Origin: DASZHJ01 sp035938015
GTDB taxonomy: Bacteria > Pseudomonadota > Alphaproteobacteria > ATCC43930 > CGMCC-115725
Length of the DNA stretch: 14,814 nucleotides
Direction: 5' to 3'
Assembly (NCBI GenBank): GCA_035938015.1
Contig: DASZHJ010000402.1
Span: 1 to 14,814 of the forward strand
Both the position numbers and the translations under genes were made by a program. Numbering within the stretch: the stretch's first letter is position 1; the number at the start of each line of letters is the position of its first letter. The notes beneath the pieces were generated by a model that was not told where the DNA came from, did not search any database, and saw only the letters and a program-made list of their open reading frames with translations. Below, piece by piece: positions 1 through 6,945 of this stretch.

Positions 1-59
1 GGACTCGAAGACTGTGGAGTTTGTCACTAGAGTCCGACCTCGCCCAGGGGAGGTCGAGG

Positions 60-434
60 ATGACGAGATATGCAATCGCGCTGGCGCTCGCGGGGGCGAT
101 GGGGGTCGCGGTCCCCGCCGGGGCCGACGAGCCCCAATGGACATTGCCGCAGACCGTGTCCGTCGCAGTCGGCCAGTCCGCGCCGATCTATGCCAAGCGC
201 GCGAACGACTGCGGCGCCCCGCCGCCGAGCTTCGCCGAGATCCAACCTCGCCTGCCGAAGACCGCGCTCGGCACCTTCTCCGACGCCGGCGTCGTGCAGC
301 GCATGAGCGCCGCCTGCACGCCCGACAAGCGCGCCGTCTGGGTCGAGGCGCGCGGCATCACCATCAGCGGCACCAAGCCGGGCTCGGAGATCCTGCGCTT
401 CTTCGGCGACTCCGTCAGCCTCACCGTGAGGTGA
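60..434 (+). CDS. Small exported protein of unknown function
   Basis: The ORF encodes 124 residues from an ATG at 60. A strong Shine-Dalgarno (GGGGAGGT, 47-54) lies five bases upstream, which favours this start over the in-frame upstream TTG at 21. The N-terminus is a classic Sec signal peptide: MTRY, then an Ala/Leu/Gly-rich core to about residue 20, with a likely cut after AGA (residue 22, before DEPQ). The mature part is about 100 residues and looks beta-rich. It has two cysteines, Cys51 and Cys86, that could form a disulfide in the periplasm. The end (SVSLTVR) resembles the last strand of an Ig-like or periplasmic beta-domain, but I recognise no family. It stands alone, tail-to-tail with the next gene 17 bp away. 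Being a real exported protein is well supported; its role is unknown. Confidence 0.72.
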   Translation: MTRYAIALALAGAMGVAVPAGADEPQWTLPQTVSVAVGQSAPIYAKRANDCGAPPPSFAEIQPRLPKTALGTFSDAGVVQRMSAACTPDKRAVWVEARGITISGTKPGSEILRFFGDSVSLTVR

Positions 435-451
435 GGCGGCGAGCGGACGAC

Positions 452-811
452 TTAGCCGGCCTTGTCCAGAGTGATGCGCCGCTCGGTGCCACACTCCTTG
501 GAATTGTAGGTTCCCTCGAAGTGGCCGCCGGTGAACTTGCCGGTCATGGGATAGGCGGCCCATTTGCCAGTCATCGTACCGTCAGGCGAGACGGTCCCGG
601 TCATATTGAAGGTGTACCTCGACTCGGAAAATTTGCCGGAGAGTTTGCCGTCCACAACGGAGACCGTCCCGGTGATAATGGGACAAGCGGCGCCTCTGGC
701 ACCGGTGGCGGGCGCTCCGCCCGTGTATTGGCCGTCGAAGGGGCCCGCGGCGTTGGCGAGCCCGAGCGGCAAGGCGACTGCGAAGGCCGCGGCGATGACG
801 ATGCGCTTCAT
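452..811 (-). CDS. Small exported beta-repeat protein, function unknown
   Basis: The gene encodes 119 residues, with an ATG at 811 preceded by AGGGGA on the minus strand. The start MKRIVIAAAFAVALPLGLANAA is a clear signal peptide, likely cut after ANA (about residue 21). The mature domain carries short related units: TGTVSVVDGKLSGKF, TGTVSPDGTMTGKW and TGKFTGGHFEGTY. These suggest an antiparallel beta-sheet built of repeated Gly-rich hairpins. Two cysteines (in AACP and KECG) could form a disulfide. Such small secreted proteins are common in alphaproteobacteria and are usually left as hypothetical. The frame stays open far upstream through rpmB and phnN antisense, but the signal peptide and ribosome site mark the true start. 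It is convergent with the gene ending at 434, with only 17 bp between and no visible terminator. Confidence 0.75.
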   Translation of the reverse strand: MKRIVIAAAFAVALPLGLANAAGPFDGQYTGGAPATGARGAACPIITGTVSVVDGKLSGKFSESRYTFNMTGTVSPDGTMTGKWAAYPMTGKFTGGHFEGTYNSKECGTERRITLDKAG

Positions 812-878
812 GATGATCCCCTGAGTGACTGCAAGGCGGAAGTTAACCGGATCGGCCCGCCACGGCAATCGCTCCGGC

Positions 879-907
879 TTGACGGGCTCGCGTCTCTGGC
901 CTAGAAA
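879..907 (+). promoter_or_regulatory. Candidate housekeeping promoter of rpmB
   Basis: TTGACG at 879-884, preceded by C, matches the sigma-70 -35 box in five of six bases. It is followed after exactly 17 bp by TAGAAA at 902-907, four of six to TATAAT. Alphaproteobacterial housekeeping promoters typically begin with CTTGAC, as here. Initiation would fall near 913-915, giving a leader of about 48 bases before the rpmB ATG at 962. The boxes and spacing are seen in the sequence; activity is inferred. Confidence 0.5.
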
Positions 908-914
908 GCGGCCT

Positions 915-935
915 CCGCCCGGGCCGCCCGGGCGG
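915..935 (+). promoter_or_regulatory. Perfect 9-bp hairpin in rpmB leader
   Basis: CCGCCCGGG (915-923), a 3-base loop (924-926) and CCCGGGCGG (927-935) form a perfect, all-G/C stem, followed by TTTCTT. It lies just downstream of the promoter candidate at 879-907, so it would sit at the very 5' end of the rpmB mRNA. Possible roles are mRNA protection, an attenuator, or a weak terminator for read-through from the left. The T tract is interrupted, so a simple intrinsic terminator is not certain. Confidence 0.5.
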
Positions 936-961
936 TTTCTTCGTTCCACTAAGGTGCTGCC

Positions 962-1261
962 ATGGCAAGACGGTGCGCGATCACGGGCCGGGGCGTTCAG
1001 GTCGGCCACAATGTGAGCCACGCCAACAACAAGACCAAGCGGCGGTTCTTGCCCAATTTGCAGACCATCTCGCTGCTTTCCGATGCGCTCGGCGGATCGG
1101 TGCGCCTGCGCCTTACGGTCTATGGCATCCGCACGGTCGAGGCGAATGGCGGCATCGACGCCTATCTTATGGGCATGCCGGACCGGAAGCTTCCCGTCGA
1201 GGCGCGCCGGCTCAAGCGGCGCATCGAGCGCGCCGCCGAGCGCAAGAAGGCCGCCGCTTAG
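962..1261 (+). CDS. rpmB: 50S ribosomal protein L28
   Basis: The 99-residue product is bacterial ribosomal protein L28, part of the large ribosomal subunit. The start MARRCAITGRG, the hallmark NVSHANNKTKRRFLPNLQ (residues about 17-34) and the basic C-terminus are typical. The long Arg/Lys/Ala-rich tail (RRLKRRIERAAERKKAAA) is the extended form usual in alphaproteobacteria; many other bacteria have about 78 residues. AAGG at 951-954 is the ribosome site, seven bases before the ATG. The gene has its own promoter candidate and a leader hairpin. Its TAG stop (1259-1261) overlaps the stop of the convergent phnN, so any terminator must lie inside the neighbour's coding sequence. The zinc-binding cysteine pairs of some L28 proteins are absent (only Cys5 is present), so this is the zinc-free type. 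Confidence 0.97.
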   Translation: MARRCAITGRGVQVGHNVSHANNKTKRRFLPNLQTISLLSDALGGSVRLRLTVYGIRTVEANGGIDAYLMGMPDRKLPVEARRLKRRIERAAERKKAAA

Positions 1262-1821
1262 TTCTCGAGCGCCACCGCGCGCAGGATTTCCAGGAACCGC
1301 TCCAGGCTCTCGGCGGCGCTCCCCGTCGTCGTGATGCGCGTGACGTCGGGTCCCTCGACCGCGACCGGGCTCGCGCGGGCGAGCCGGTCTTCGATCTCGG
1401 CACCGCTTTCTCGGCCGCGCGAGGCAAGACGCTCGGCCAACACCTCGGGGGGCGCCCAGGCCTCGACGATGTGCAACGGCTGGTAGCGCTGGCGCGCCTC
1501 CGGAATGACCGAGCGTGATACGTTGACCACGACGTGGCGGCCCTGGCCGAGCGCCGCCTCGATCGTGATCGGAATGCCGTAGCTGAGGCCGTGCGCGCGC
1601 CAGGCGAGCGCGAAGGCGCCTGCCGCGATCGCCGCTGCGAAGGCGCCGGGCGCCATGGTCTCGCTGTCCTCGGCGCCCACCACCTGCGGGCGCGTGATGG
1701 CGCGGCGCGGGAAGACGAAGCGCGCGTCGCCCTTTAGCGCACCGCGGGCGCCCGCGATCAGCGTGTCCTTGCCGGCGCCGCTCGGGCCGACCACGAGAAT
1801 GAGCGTGCCGCTGACTACCAT
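1258..1821 (-). CDS. phnN: Ribose 1,5-bisphosphate phosphokinase PhnN
   Basis: This 187-residue protein has the guanylate-kinase-like P-loop fold of PhnN. Family members phosphorylate ribose 1,5-bisphosphate with ATP to give PRPP, the last step linking phosphonate breakdown to nucleotide synthesis. The Walker A motif GPSGAGKD is at residues 12-19. Downstream family features include FPRRAITRP (about 37-45), the acidic stretch AEDSETM, and the SYGIP segment near residue 80. Length matches the family (about 185-190). It is the last gene of a minus-strand unit, 12 bp after the MBL hydrolase. No carbon-phosphorus lyase genes (phnG-M) are in the window, so it may serve as a stand-alone PRPP-forming or salvage kinase. 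The TAA stop (1258-1260) overlaps the rpmB stop. A guanylate-kinase-like enzyme of other specificity is the main alternative. Confidence 0.85.
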   Translation of the reverse strand: MVVSGTLILVVGPSGAGKDTLIAGARGALKGDARFVFPRRAITRPQVVGAEDSETMAPGAFAAAIAAGAFALAWRAHGLSYGIPITIEAALGQGRHVVVNVSRSVIPEARQRYQPLHIVEAWAPPEVLAERLASRGRESGAEIEDRLARASPVAVEGPDVTRITTTGSAAESLERFLEILRAVALEN

Positions 1822-1833
1822 GGGCGCCGCCGC

Positions 1834-2709
1834 TCAGAGGCCGAGCCCGATGCGAGCGCCGGCGTAAGTCACGACGCCGGTCGCGAGATCGACGCTCATG
1901 AGATCCTCGCCGATCAGCGCGGGTCCGCGGTAATCGCGGCGCACCTCCGCGAGCACCGCGTCCTTGTCGAAAGTCGTGGGCACGAAGTGATTGAGTAGCA
2001 GGCAGCGCACCTGCGCCCCGGTCGCGATCTTGCCGATCTCGCTGGAGGCCGTGTGATAGCGCGCGACGTTCGCGAGACCCGCTTCGGAGCGCAGGCCTGG
2101 CTCCGGCCGCATGATCCCGTGGATGAAGCACTCGTGCACGAGGAGATCTGCTCCGCGCGCGGCGGCGACAAGCGCAGGGCAGGGCGCGGTGTCGCCGCTG
2201 AAGACCGCGCGCGTGCCGTCCGCCTCGACCACGAAACCGTAGGCGTGCTTGACCGGAAAATGGTCCACCGCAACCGCGCGTACCGTCACGTCATCGAGGC
2301 GCAGTACCTCGCCCGCGGCGATCTCGAAGACCTCGACCTCGAGGGCCGCTGTCGATGGCCGGAGCTCATGGGCGATGCGCTGCTCGAGCTCGGGGCGCCA
2401 AAGCGCCATCAAGCCATCGACGAAGCGCCGGGTGCCCTCGGGACCGTAGATCCGTTGCGGCCGATCGCGGCCCTGGTGCCAGCTCGAGATCACCAGCTGA
2501 AAGAGATCGACGATGTGATCGGAGTGCAGATGGGTGAGGAGGACGGCGTCGAGGGCGCGGCCGCTGCTGCCGGCCGCAACCAGCCGCTGGGTGGCGCCGG
2601 AGCCCACATCGATCAGGAGCTGCCGGCTCCCATGCCGCACCAGGCTCGCCGGACCAAGGCGGTCAGGATCGCATTGCGGACAGCCGGTGCCGAGCAGGGT
2701 GATCTTCAT
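1834..2709 (-). CDS. MBL-fold metal-dependent hydrolase, RNase Z/AtsA-like
   Basis: The product is 291 residues from the ATG at 2709 (MKITLLGTGCPQCDPDR). The GTG opening, the DPDRxGPA segment and the metallo-beta-lactamase signature THLHSDH (59-65, His60/His62/Asp64/His65) are present. Later ligand motifs are also visible: DH at 149-150, SGDT at 171-174, HEC at 192-194 and NHF at 240-242. This pattern fits the tRNase Z-like subgroup that includes aryl-sulfatase AtsA-type and PhnP-type phosphodiesterases. There is no export signal, so it should be cytoplasmic. It lies 29 bp after the amidase and 12 bp before phnN. In the classical phn operon the phnN neighbour is PhnP, also an MBL phosphodiesterase, so a PhnP-like cyclic-phosphate role is conceivable. 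The sequence looks closer to the general RNase Z/AtsA branch, and the substrate is not predictable. Confidence 0.87.
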   Translation of the reverse strand: MKITLLGTGCPQCDPDRLGPASLVRHGSRQLLIDVGSGATQRLVAAGSSGRALDAVLLTHLHSDHIVDLFQLVISSWHQGRDRPQRIYGPEGTRRFVDGLMALWRPELEQRIAHELRPSTAALEVEVFEIAAGEVLRLDDVTVRAVAVDHFPVKHAYGFVVEADGTRAVFSGDTAPCPALVAAARGADLLVHECFIHGIMRPEPGLRSEAGLANVARYHTASSEIGKIATGAQVRCLLLNHFVPTTFDKDAVLAEVRRDYRGPALIGEDLMSVDLATGVVTYAGARIGLGL

Positions 2710-2738
2710 CGCGCCCGACCCAATCCCCGCGACACCGC

Positions 2739-4154
2739 TCAGTCGAGGGCGGGCCGTGGCGCTGGATAGGTGCGCTCGAAGGCGCGCGCCGCGCGCAGCA
2801 CCATCGCGTCCTCGTAAAGCCGGCCGACGATCTGCAGGCCGATGGGTAGCCCGGCTGATGTGAGGCCGCAGGGCACGCTTGCCGCCGGCTGACGCGTCAA
2901 GTTGAAGGGATAGCTGAACGGCGTCCAGTCGATCCATTCCTTCTCGCGCTGGGGATCGCTGAGATCGGTGCCGACCCTGAGCGCCGGCACCGCGACGCTC
3001 GGTGTGATCAAGAGGTCATGGCGCTGGTGGAACTGCATCATGTGCCGGCCCAAATCCGTGCGCGCCACGTCGGCGGTGAGAAAGTCGACGGCCGAGAGCC
3101 GCTCGCCGCGCTCGACATGGACCAGGAGACCGGGATCGAGCCGCTTGCGTTGCTCGGCCGTGAGATGGCCGAGCGCCTTCGCGGCGCCCGAGTACCAGAG
3201 CGTGAGCCACGCGGCGCGAGGATCGGCGAAACCGGGATCGACGGCCTCGACTTCTGCACCGAGCTCGGAAAATGCCTTCACCGCCCGCTCGACACCCGCC
3301 GCGACCTCCGGATGGACGCTGGCGGCGTAGCCGAGCCTCGGGCTATAGGCGATGCGCAGGCCTTTGATCCCGTCCTCCAACCCCGCGCGATAATCGGCGC
3401 CGTCTCTCGGCAGTGCGTAGGGGTCCCGCCCGTCGGCGCCGGTGAGGATCGTCAGCAGCAGCGCGCAATCCTGCACGGTGCGCGCCATCGGCCCCGTGTG
3501 CGCGAGCAAGCCGAAGGGGCTGGCCGGATAGGCGGGAACCCGGCCGAACGTCGGCTTGATTCCGGGAATGCCGGTGAAGCCGCAGGGGATGCGGATCGAG
3601 CCGCCCCCGTCGGTGCCGAGCCCCAGGGGTCCCAGCCCCGCCGCAATCGCCGCCGCGGCGCCGGAGCTGCTGCCCCCCGGCGTGTGGTCGAGGTTCCAGG
3701 GATTGCGCGTGATGCCGCTCAAGGGGCTGTCGCCCAGCGCCTTCCAGCCATATTCCGGCATGGTGGTCTTGCCGAGGAGAACGGCGCCCGTCTCGCGCAG
3801 CCGTGCTACCGGCGGCGCATCCTCTTCCCAGGGCTGGTCGGGGTTCGTGAGCGTCGAGCCCCGGAGCGTCGGCCATCCACGGGTCAAGAACAGGTCCTTG
3901 ATGGTGACGGGTACGCCGTCGAGCAGGCCGAGCGGCTCGCCCTTCTGCCAGCGCGCCTCGGACGCCTGCGCGGCTCTGAGCGCGCCCTCCGGGTCGCGCA
4001 GGGTGAAGGCATTGAGCTTGGGCTCGAGGCGCTCGAGCCGGCGCAGGATGGCCTGCGCGACATCGACGGGCGACAGGGTCTTCTTGGCGAAGCCGTCGAT
4101 CAGATGGGTGGCGGAGAAAAAGGCGAGCTCGCGATCGGCGGACGGACTCGTCAA
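2739..4154 (-). CDS. Amidase signature family hydrolase
   Basis: The product is 471 residues of the amidase signature (AS) family, serine hydrolases that split amide bonds in small amides, peptides or nitrile-derived amides. The Ser-cisSer-Lys triad is visible: Lys86 in VTIKDLF, Ser162 in PGGSSSG and nucleophile Ser186 in GTDGGGSIRIPCG. The 24-residue spacing between the serines is as in known family members. The start is a TTG at 4154, because CTCCTC at 4161-4166 gives a GAGGAG ribosome site six bases upstream. No in-frame ATG exists before the catalytic region, and further upstream coding lacks family similarity. No signal peptide is seen. It heads a unit with the MBL hydrolase and phnN and is divergent from the peptide-type ABC transporter, whose substrate it may process. 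A GatA role is unlikely without gatB/gatC. Exact substrate unknown. Confidence 0.92.
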   Translation of the reverse strand: MTSPSADRELAFFSATHLIDGFAKKTLSPVDVAQAILRRLERLEPKLNAFTLRDPEGALRAAQASEARWQKGEPLGLLDGVPVTIKDLFLTRGWPTLRGSTLTNPDQPWEEDAPPVARLRETGAVLLGKTTMPEYGWKALGDSPLSGITRNPWNLDHTPGGSSSGAAAAIAAGLGPLGLGTDGGGSIRIPCGFTGIPGIKPTFGRVPAYPASPFGLLAHTGPMARTVQDCALLLTILTGADGRDPYALPRDGADYRAGLEDGIKGLRIAYSPRLGYAASVHPEVAAGVERAVKAFSELGAEVEAVDPGFADPRAAWLTLWYSGAAKALGHLTAEQRKRLDPGLLVHVERGERLSAVDFLTADVARTDLGRHMMQFHQRHDLLITPSVAVPALRVGTDLSDPQREKEWIDWTPFSYPFNLTRQPAASVPCGLTSAGLPIGLQIVGRLYEDAMVLRAARAFERTYPAPRPALD

Positions 4155-4160
4155 GACACT

Positions 4161-4166
4161 CTCCTC
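4161..4166 (-). promoter_or_regulatory. Ribosome binding site fixing the amidase TTG start
   Basis: On the minus strand GAGGAG is followed by six bases and TTG (4154-4152). The frame continues upstream without a stop, but only this start is preceded by a strong Shine-Dalgarno and gives the normal amidase N-terminus (TSPSADRELAFFSATHL). Confidence 0.65.
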
Positions 4167-4264
4167 TGCGGCGCGCGGGTCAAGAAACACCGCCACTATC
4201 CGGCAAAATCCATGACGGAGCAATTGCGCGTGGTGCCGAGCGGACGCCCTCAACCGATGGCGCG

Positions 4265-4277
4265 GCTCTCGCAGAGC
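4265..4277. repeat. Short inverted repeat, possible operator
   Basis: GCTCT-CGC-AGAGC is a perfect 5-bp dyad in the divergent region, between the candidate promoters. It could bind a dimeric regulator but is short enough to occur by chance in GC-rich DNA. Confidence 0.25.
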
Positions 4278-4347
4278 AAGCGCTGTGGGACATCGCGCCC
4301 GGGGGTGTTGCGAGGCACGACGAATGGCGTAAGGTGCGCGAGCCCGA

Positions 4348-4361
4348 GGGATCATAATCCC
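4348..4361. repeat. Short inverted repeat over the transporter -10 candidate
   Basis: GGGAT-CATA-ATCCC is a perfect 5-bp dyad that covers the CATAAT -10 candidate (4353-4358), eight bases before the ribosome site GGGAGG (4369-4374). A repressor bound here would block transcription. In RNA it would be only a weak hairpin. Confidence 0.3.
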
Positions 4362-4380
4362 CGGTAGCGGGAGGCCTTTG

Positions 4381-5976
4381 ATGGGACGCATTGGGAAGCT
4401 GGCTTGGCGCGGCATCCTGGCCGCGGCGCTCGTGGCGGTGCTGGTGCCGGCCGGAGCGCAGGCTCAATCTTCCGGCAAGACGCTCAATTTCATTCCCGAG
4501 GCGGACCTCAAGAGCCTCGATCCCATCTGGACCACGGCCTACATCACGCGCAACTACGGCTACATGGTCTACGACACGCTGTTCGCGCTCGACGAGCACT
4601 TCAAGGTGCAGCCGCAGATGGCCGAGAAGTGGTCGGTGAACGATGACAACCTCGTCTACACCATTACGCTGCGCGACGGCCTCAAATGGCACGACGGCGC
4701 GCCGGTACGGCCGGAGGACTGCATCGCCTCGCTCGAGCGCTGGATGAAGCGCGACGTGCTGGGCCAAACGCTGCCGGGCGTGATCGGCGAGATGAAGGTG
4801 ATCGACGAGCGCACTTTCTCGATCACGCTCAAGAAGCCGTTCCCGCTGCTGCTGGATGCGATCGGCAAACTCTCCAGCAACGTCCCCTTCATGATGCCCG
4901 AGCGCGTCGCCAAGACCGATGCGAACACGCAGATCAAGGAATCAATCGGCTCCGGCCCGTTCAAGTTCGCGGCCTCGGAGTGGGTCCCGGGCGCCAAGGC
5001 GGTCTTCGTCAAGAATACCGACTATGTCCCGCGCAAGGAGCCGCCGAGCTGGGCCGCCGGCGGCAAGGTCGTAAAAGTCGACCGCGTGGAGTGGCTCTAC
5101 ATCCCCGATCCGCAGACCGCGGCCAACGCGCTCAACGCGGGCGAGGTCGACTGGTGGCAGCAGCTGCCGCAGGACCTGGTGGCGCTGCTCGCCAAGAACA
5201 AGGACGTGACGGTGGCCAGCGTCGACCCGCTTGGCAGCGTGGGCGTGCTCCGCTTCAACCACGAGCAACCGCCTTTCGACAATCCCAAGATGCGCCAGGC
5301 GGTCGAATGGGTCATCGATCAGAAGGAGATGATGACCGCGCTCGCCGGCGACCAAAAATACTGGAAGACCTGCTACTCCTATTTCTCCTGCGGCACGCCG
5401 CTCGCCAATGATGCCGCGAACGCGCCGCTCGCGGGCAAGCGCGACGTCGAGAAGGCGAAGGCCCTGGTCAAGGAAGCAGGGTACGCCGGCGAGAAGGTCG
5501 TGGTGATGACCGCGACCGACCAGCCGATCGTCAATTCCCAGGCGCTGGTCACCATGGACGCGCTCAAGAAGATCGGCATCAATGCCGAGCTCGCCGCGAT
5601 GGATTGGGGCACGCTGATCACGCGACGCGCCTCGCACGAGGTGCCGGATAAGGGTGGTTGGAACATCTTCTTCACCTGGTTCGTGGCGCCGGACATGACG
5701 AATCCCGCGCTCAATTTCGCGCTGCGCACGAACGGCGCCAAAGCGTGGTTCGGCTGGCCCAAGGACCCCAAGATCGAGGCGCTGCGCGGCGAATGGTTCG
5801 ACGCGCCCGACCTCGCCGCGCAGAAGAGGGTCGCGGAAGCGATCCAGACGCAAGCGTTCGAGAGCGTCCCCTATGTGCCGACCGGCATGTTCGTGATTCC
5901 GACGGCCTATCGCAGCAACCTCAAGGGCGTGATCGTGGCGCCGGTGGTCTTCCTGTGGAGTGTGGAGAAGTCCTGA
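4381..5976 (+). CDS. ABC transporter periplasmic solute-binding protein, family 5
   Basis: This is a 531-residue extracellular solute-binding protein of family 5 (DppA/OppA type), the substrate receptor of the importer encoded downstream. The start is the ATG at 4381, with GGGAGG at 4369-4374. The signal peptide has a basic start (MGRIGKLAWR), a hydrophobic core at 11-23, and a probable cut after AQA (residue 28). Family features follow: LKSLDPIW (43-50), AEKWSV (81-86), the TITLRDGLKWHDGAPV block (95-109), GSGPFKF and the long alternating lobes. A cysteine pair (CYSYFSC) in the middle may form a disulfide. Length is usual for the family. It is first in the operon, 23 bp before the first permease. 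Substrates in this family range from di- and oligopeptides to nickel, glutathione and opines, so the ligand is open. Confidence 0.95.
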   Translation: MGRIGKLAWRGILAAALVAVLVPAGAQAQSSGKTLNFIPEADLKSLDPIWTTAYITRNYGYMVYDTLFALDEHFKVQPQMAEKWSVNDDNLVYTITLRDGLKWHDGAPVRPEDCIASLERWMKRDVLGQTLPGVIGEMKVIDERTFSITLKKPFPLLLDAIGKLSSNVPFMMPERVAKTDANTQIKESIGSGPFKFAASEWVPGAKAVFVKNTDYVPRKEPPSWAAGGKVVKVDRVEWLYIPDPQTAANALNAGEVDWWQQLPQDLVALLAKNKDVTVASVDPLGSVGVLRFNHEQPPFDNPKMRQAVEWVIDQKEMMTALAGDQKYWKTCYSYFSCGTPLANDAANAPLAGKRDVEKAKALVKEAGYAGEKVVVMTATDQPIVNSQALVTMDALKKIGINAELAAMDWGTLITRRASHEVPDKGGWNIFFTWFVAPDMTNPALNFALRTNGAKAWFGWPKDPKIEALRGEWFDAPDLAAQKRVAEAIQTQAFESVPYVPTGMFVIPTAYRSNLKGVIVAPVVFLWSVEKS

Positions 5977-5983
5977 GCCCTTT

Positions 5984-5988
5984 GGAGG
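5984..5988 (+). promoter_or_regulatory. Ribosome binding site for TTG-started permease
   Basis: GGAGG lies 11 bases before a TTG at 6000. An in-frame TGA at 5991-5993 excludes any earlier start, and the TTG gives the standard DppB-type N-terminus (FAYIVRRLI), so an unusual start codon is well supported. Confidence 0.6.
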
Positions 5989-5999
5989 CCTGATACCGC

Positions 6000-6941
6000 T
6001 TGTTCGCCTACATCGTCCGCCGGCTGATCGCGACCATTCCGGTCATGGGGGTGGTTGCCATCTTTGTCTTCTCGCTGCTTTATTTCGCGCCCGGCGATCC
6101 CGCTGCCATCATCGCGGGCGATCTCGCGACCGCGCAGGACATCGCGCGCATCCACCACCAGCTCGGGCTCGACGAGCCTTTCCTGGTGCGCTTCTGGCAG
6201 TGGAGCTGGGGCGTGCTGCACGGCGATCTCGGCATATCGATTTTCACCAATCTGCCGGTCTGGCAGCTGATCCAGCAACGCCTCGAGCCCACCGCGGCCC
6301 TCACGGTCACCACGCTCATCGTCTCGGTGGCGCTGGCGATCCCGATCGGCGTGCTCGCGGCGTGGCGCGCGGGCACCTGGATCGATCGCGCGGTCATGGG
6401 CTTTGCCGTGCTGGGCTTCTCGGTGCCGTCCTTCGTGCTCGCTTACGTGTTGATCCTGATCTTCTCGGTCGAGTTCGACTGGCTGCCGGTTCAGGGCTAC
6501 TCCAGCATCACCGCGGGATTCTGGCCGTTCCTGCAGCATTTGATCTTGCCCTCGGCGGCCCTCGGCCTGATCTACGCCGCGCTCATCGCGCGGATCACCC
6601 GCGCCAGCATGCTGGAGGTGCTGAGTCAGGACTACATCAGGACCGCGCACGCCAAGGGACTTTCCAGCCGGAACGTCCTGATCGGTCACGCGCTCAAAAA
6701 CGCCGCCGTGCCGATCGCCACCATTATCGGCATCGGCGTGGCGCTCCTAATCAGCGGCGTCATCGTGACGGAGACCGTGTTCGCGATCCCCGGCATCGGC
6801 CGGCTCACGGTCGATGCGATCCTGCGCCGTGACTATCCCATCATTCAGGGTGTCATCCTGCTGTTCTCGGCGGCCTATGTGATCGTCAATCTGCTGGTGG
6901 ACCTGAGCTACACCGTGCTCGATCCGCGCGTGAGGTACTGA
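6000..6941 (+). CDS. ABC transporter permease, DppB/OppB type
   Basis: The product is a 313-residue inner-membrane permease of the BPD_transp_1 family, first of the two channel subunits. The N-terminus YIVRRLIATIPVMGVVAIFVF with FAPGDP (29-34) is the hallmark of DppB/OppB/NikB proteins. A helix spans about 9-29 and a large loop follows to about 98. Further helices lie near 100-122, 132-157, 180-198, 237-258 and 283-305. The cytoplasmic EAA-type loop, which docks on the ATPase, is DYIRTAHAKGL (211-221). The C-terminus LDPRVRY is also typical. The start codon is TTG, forced by an upstream stop. The gene sits 23 bp after the binding protein and 4 bp before the second permease, consistent with one operon and one transporter complex. 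Confidence 0.95.
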   Translation: MFAYIVRRLIATIPVMGVVAIFVFSLLYFAPGDPAAIIAGDLATAQDIARIHHQLGLDEPFLVRFWQWSWGVLHGDLGISIFTNLPVWQLIQQRLEPTAALTVTTLIVSVALAIPIGVLAAWRAGTWIDRAVMGFAVLGFSVPSFVLAYVLILIFSVEFDWLPVQGYSSITAGFWPFLQHLILPSAALGLIYAALIARITRASMLEVLSQDYIRTAHAKGLSSRNVLIGHALKNAAVPIATIIGIGVALLISGVIVTETVFAIPGIGRLTVDAILRRDYPIIQGVILLFSAAYVIVNLLVDLSYTVLDPRVRY

Positions 6942-6945
6942 CCCC

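Larger units (their letters stand above)
4155..4380. promoter_or_regulatory. Divergent control region between amidase and ABC transporter
   Basis: These 226 bp separate two divergent units and must hold both promoters. For the amidase, TTGCTC and GATAGT on the minus strand (4223-4218 and 4200-4195) are 17 bp apart, a weak sigma-70 match. For the transporter, CATAAT at 4353-4358 is a good -10 lacking a clear -35, and TTGCGA/TAAGGT (4308-4313 and 4330-4335, 16 bp) is another weak option. Two short dyads, at 4265-4277 and 4348-4361, could be operators. A 51-codon plus-strand frame at 4212-4367 has no ribosome site. No regulator gene is nearby to match to a site. Confidence 0.45.

Noticed and set aside
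1..35. GGACTC (1-6) and GAGTCC (30-35) inverted repeat before the first gene
   Set aside because: Six base pairs with a 23-base loop at the window edge; no flanking promoter or T tract, so it may be chance.
435..451. Shared terminator between the facing small genes
   Set aside because: The 17 bp hold no inverted repeat or T tract.
812..2131. Long open minus-strand frame continuing upstream of the small secreted protein
   Set aside because: It runs antisense to rpmB and out of frame through phnN and the MBL gene, is Arg-rich and lacks any domain. The signal peptide and ribosome site fix the real start at 811.
3018..4367. 449-codon plus-strand frame opposite the amidase
   Set aside because: Low-complexity Arg/Gly/Ala/Glu-rich translation with no motifs. 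It mirrors the third-position GC bias of the amidase gene.
4212..4367. 51-codon plus-strand ORF upstream of the binding-protein gene, a possible leader peptide
   Set aside because: No Shine-Dalgarno before its ATG, Arg/Pro/Ser-rich content, no run of regulatory codons and no following terminator/antiterminator structure.
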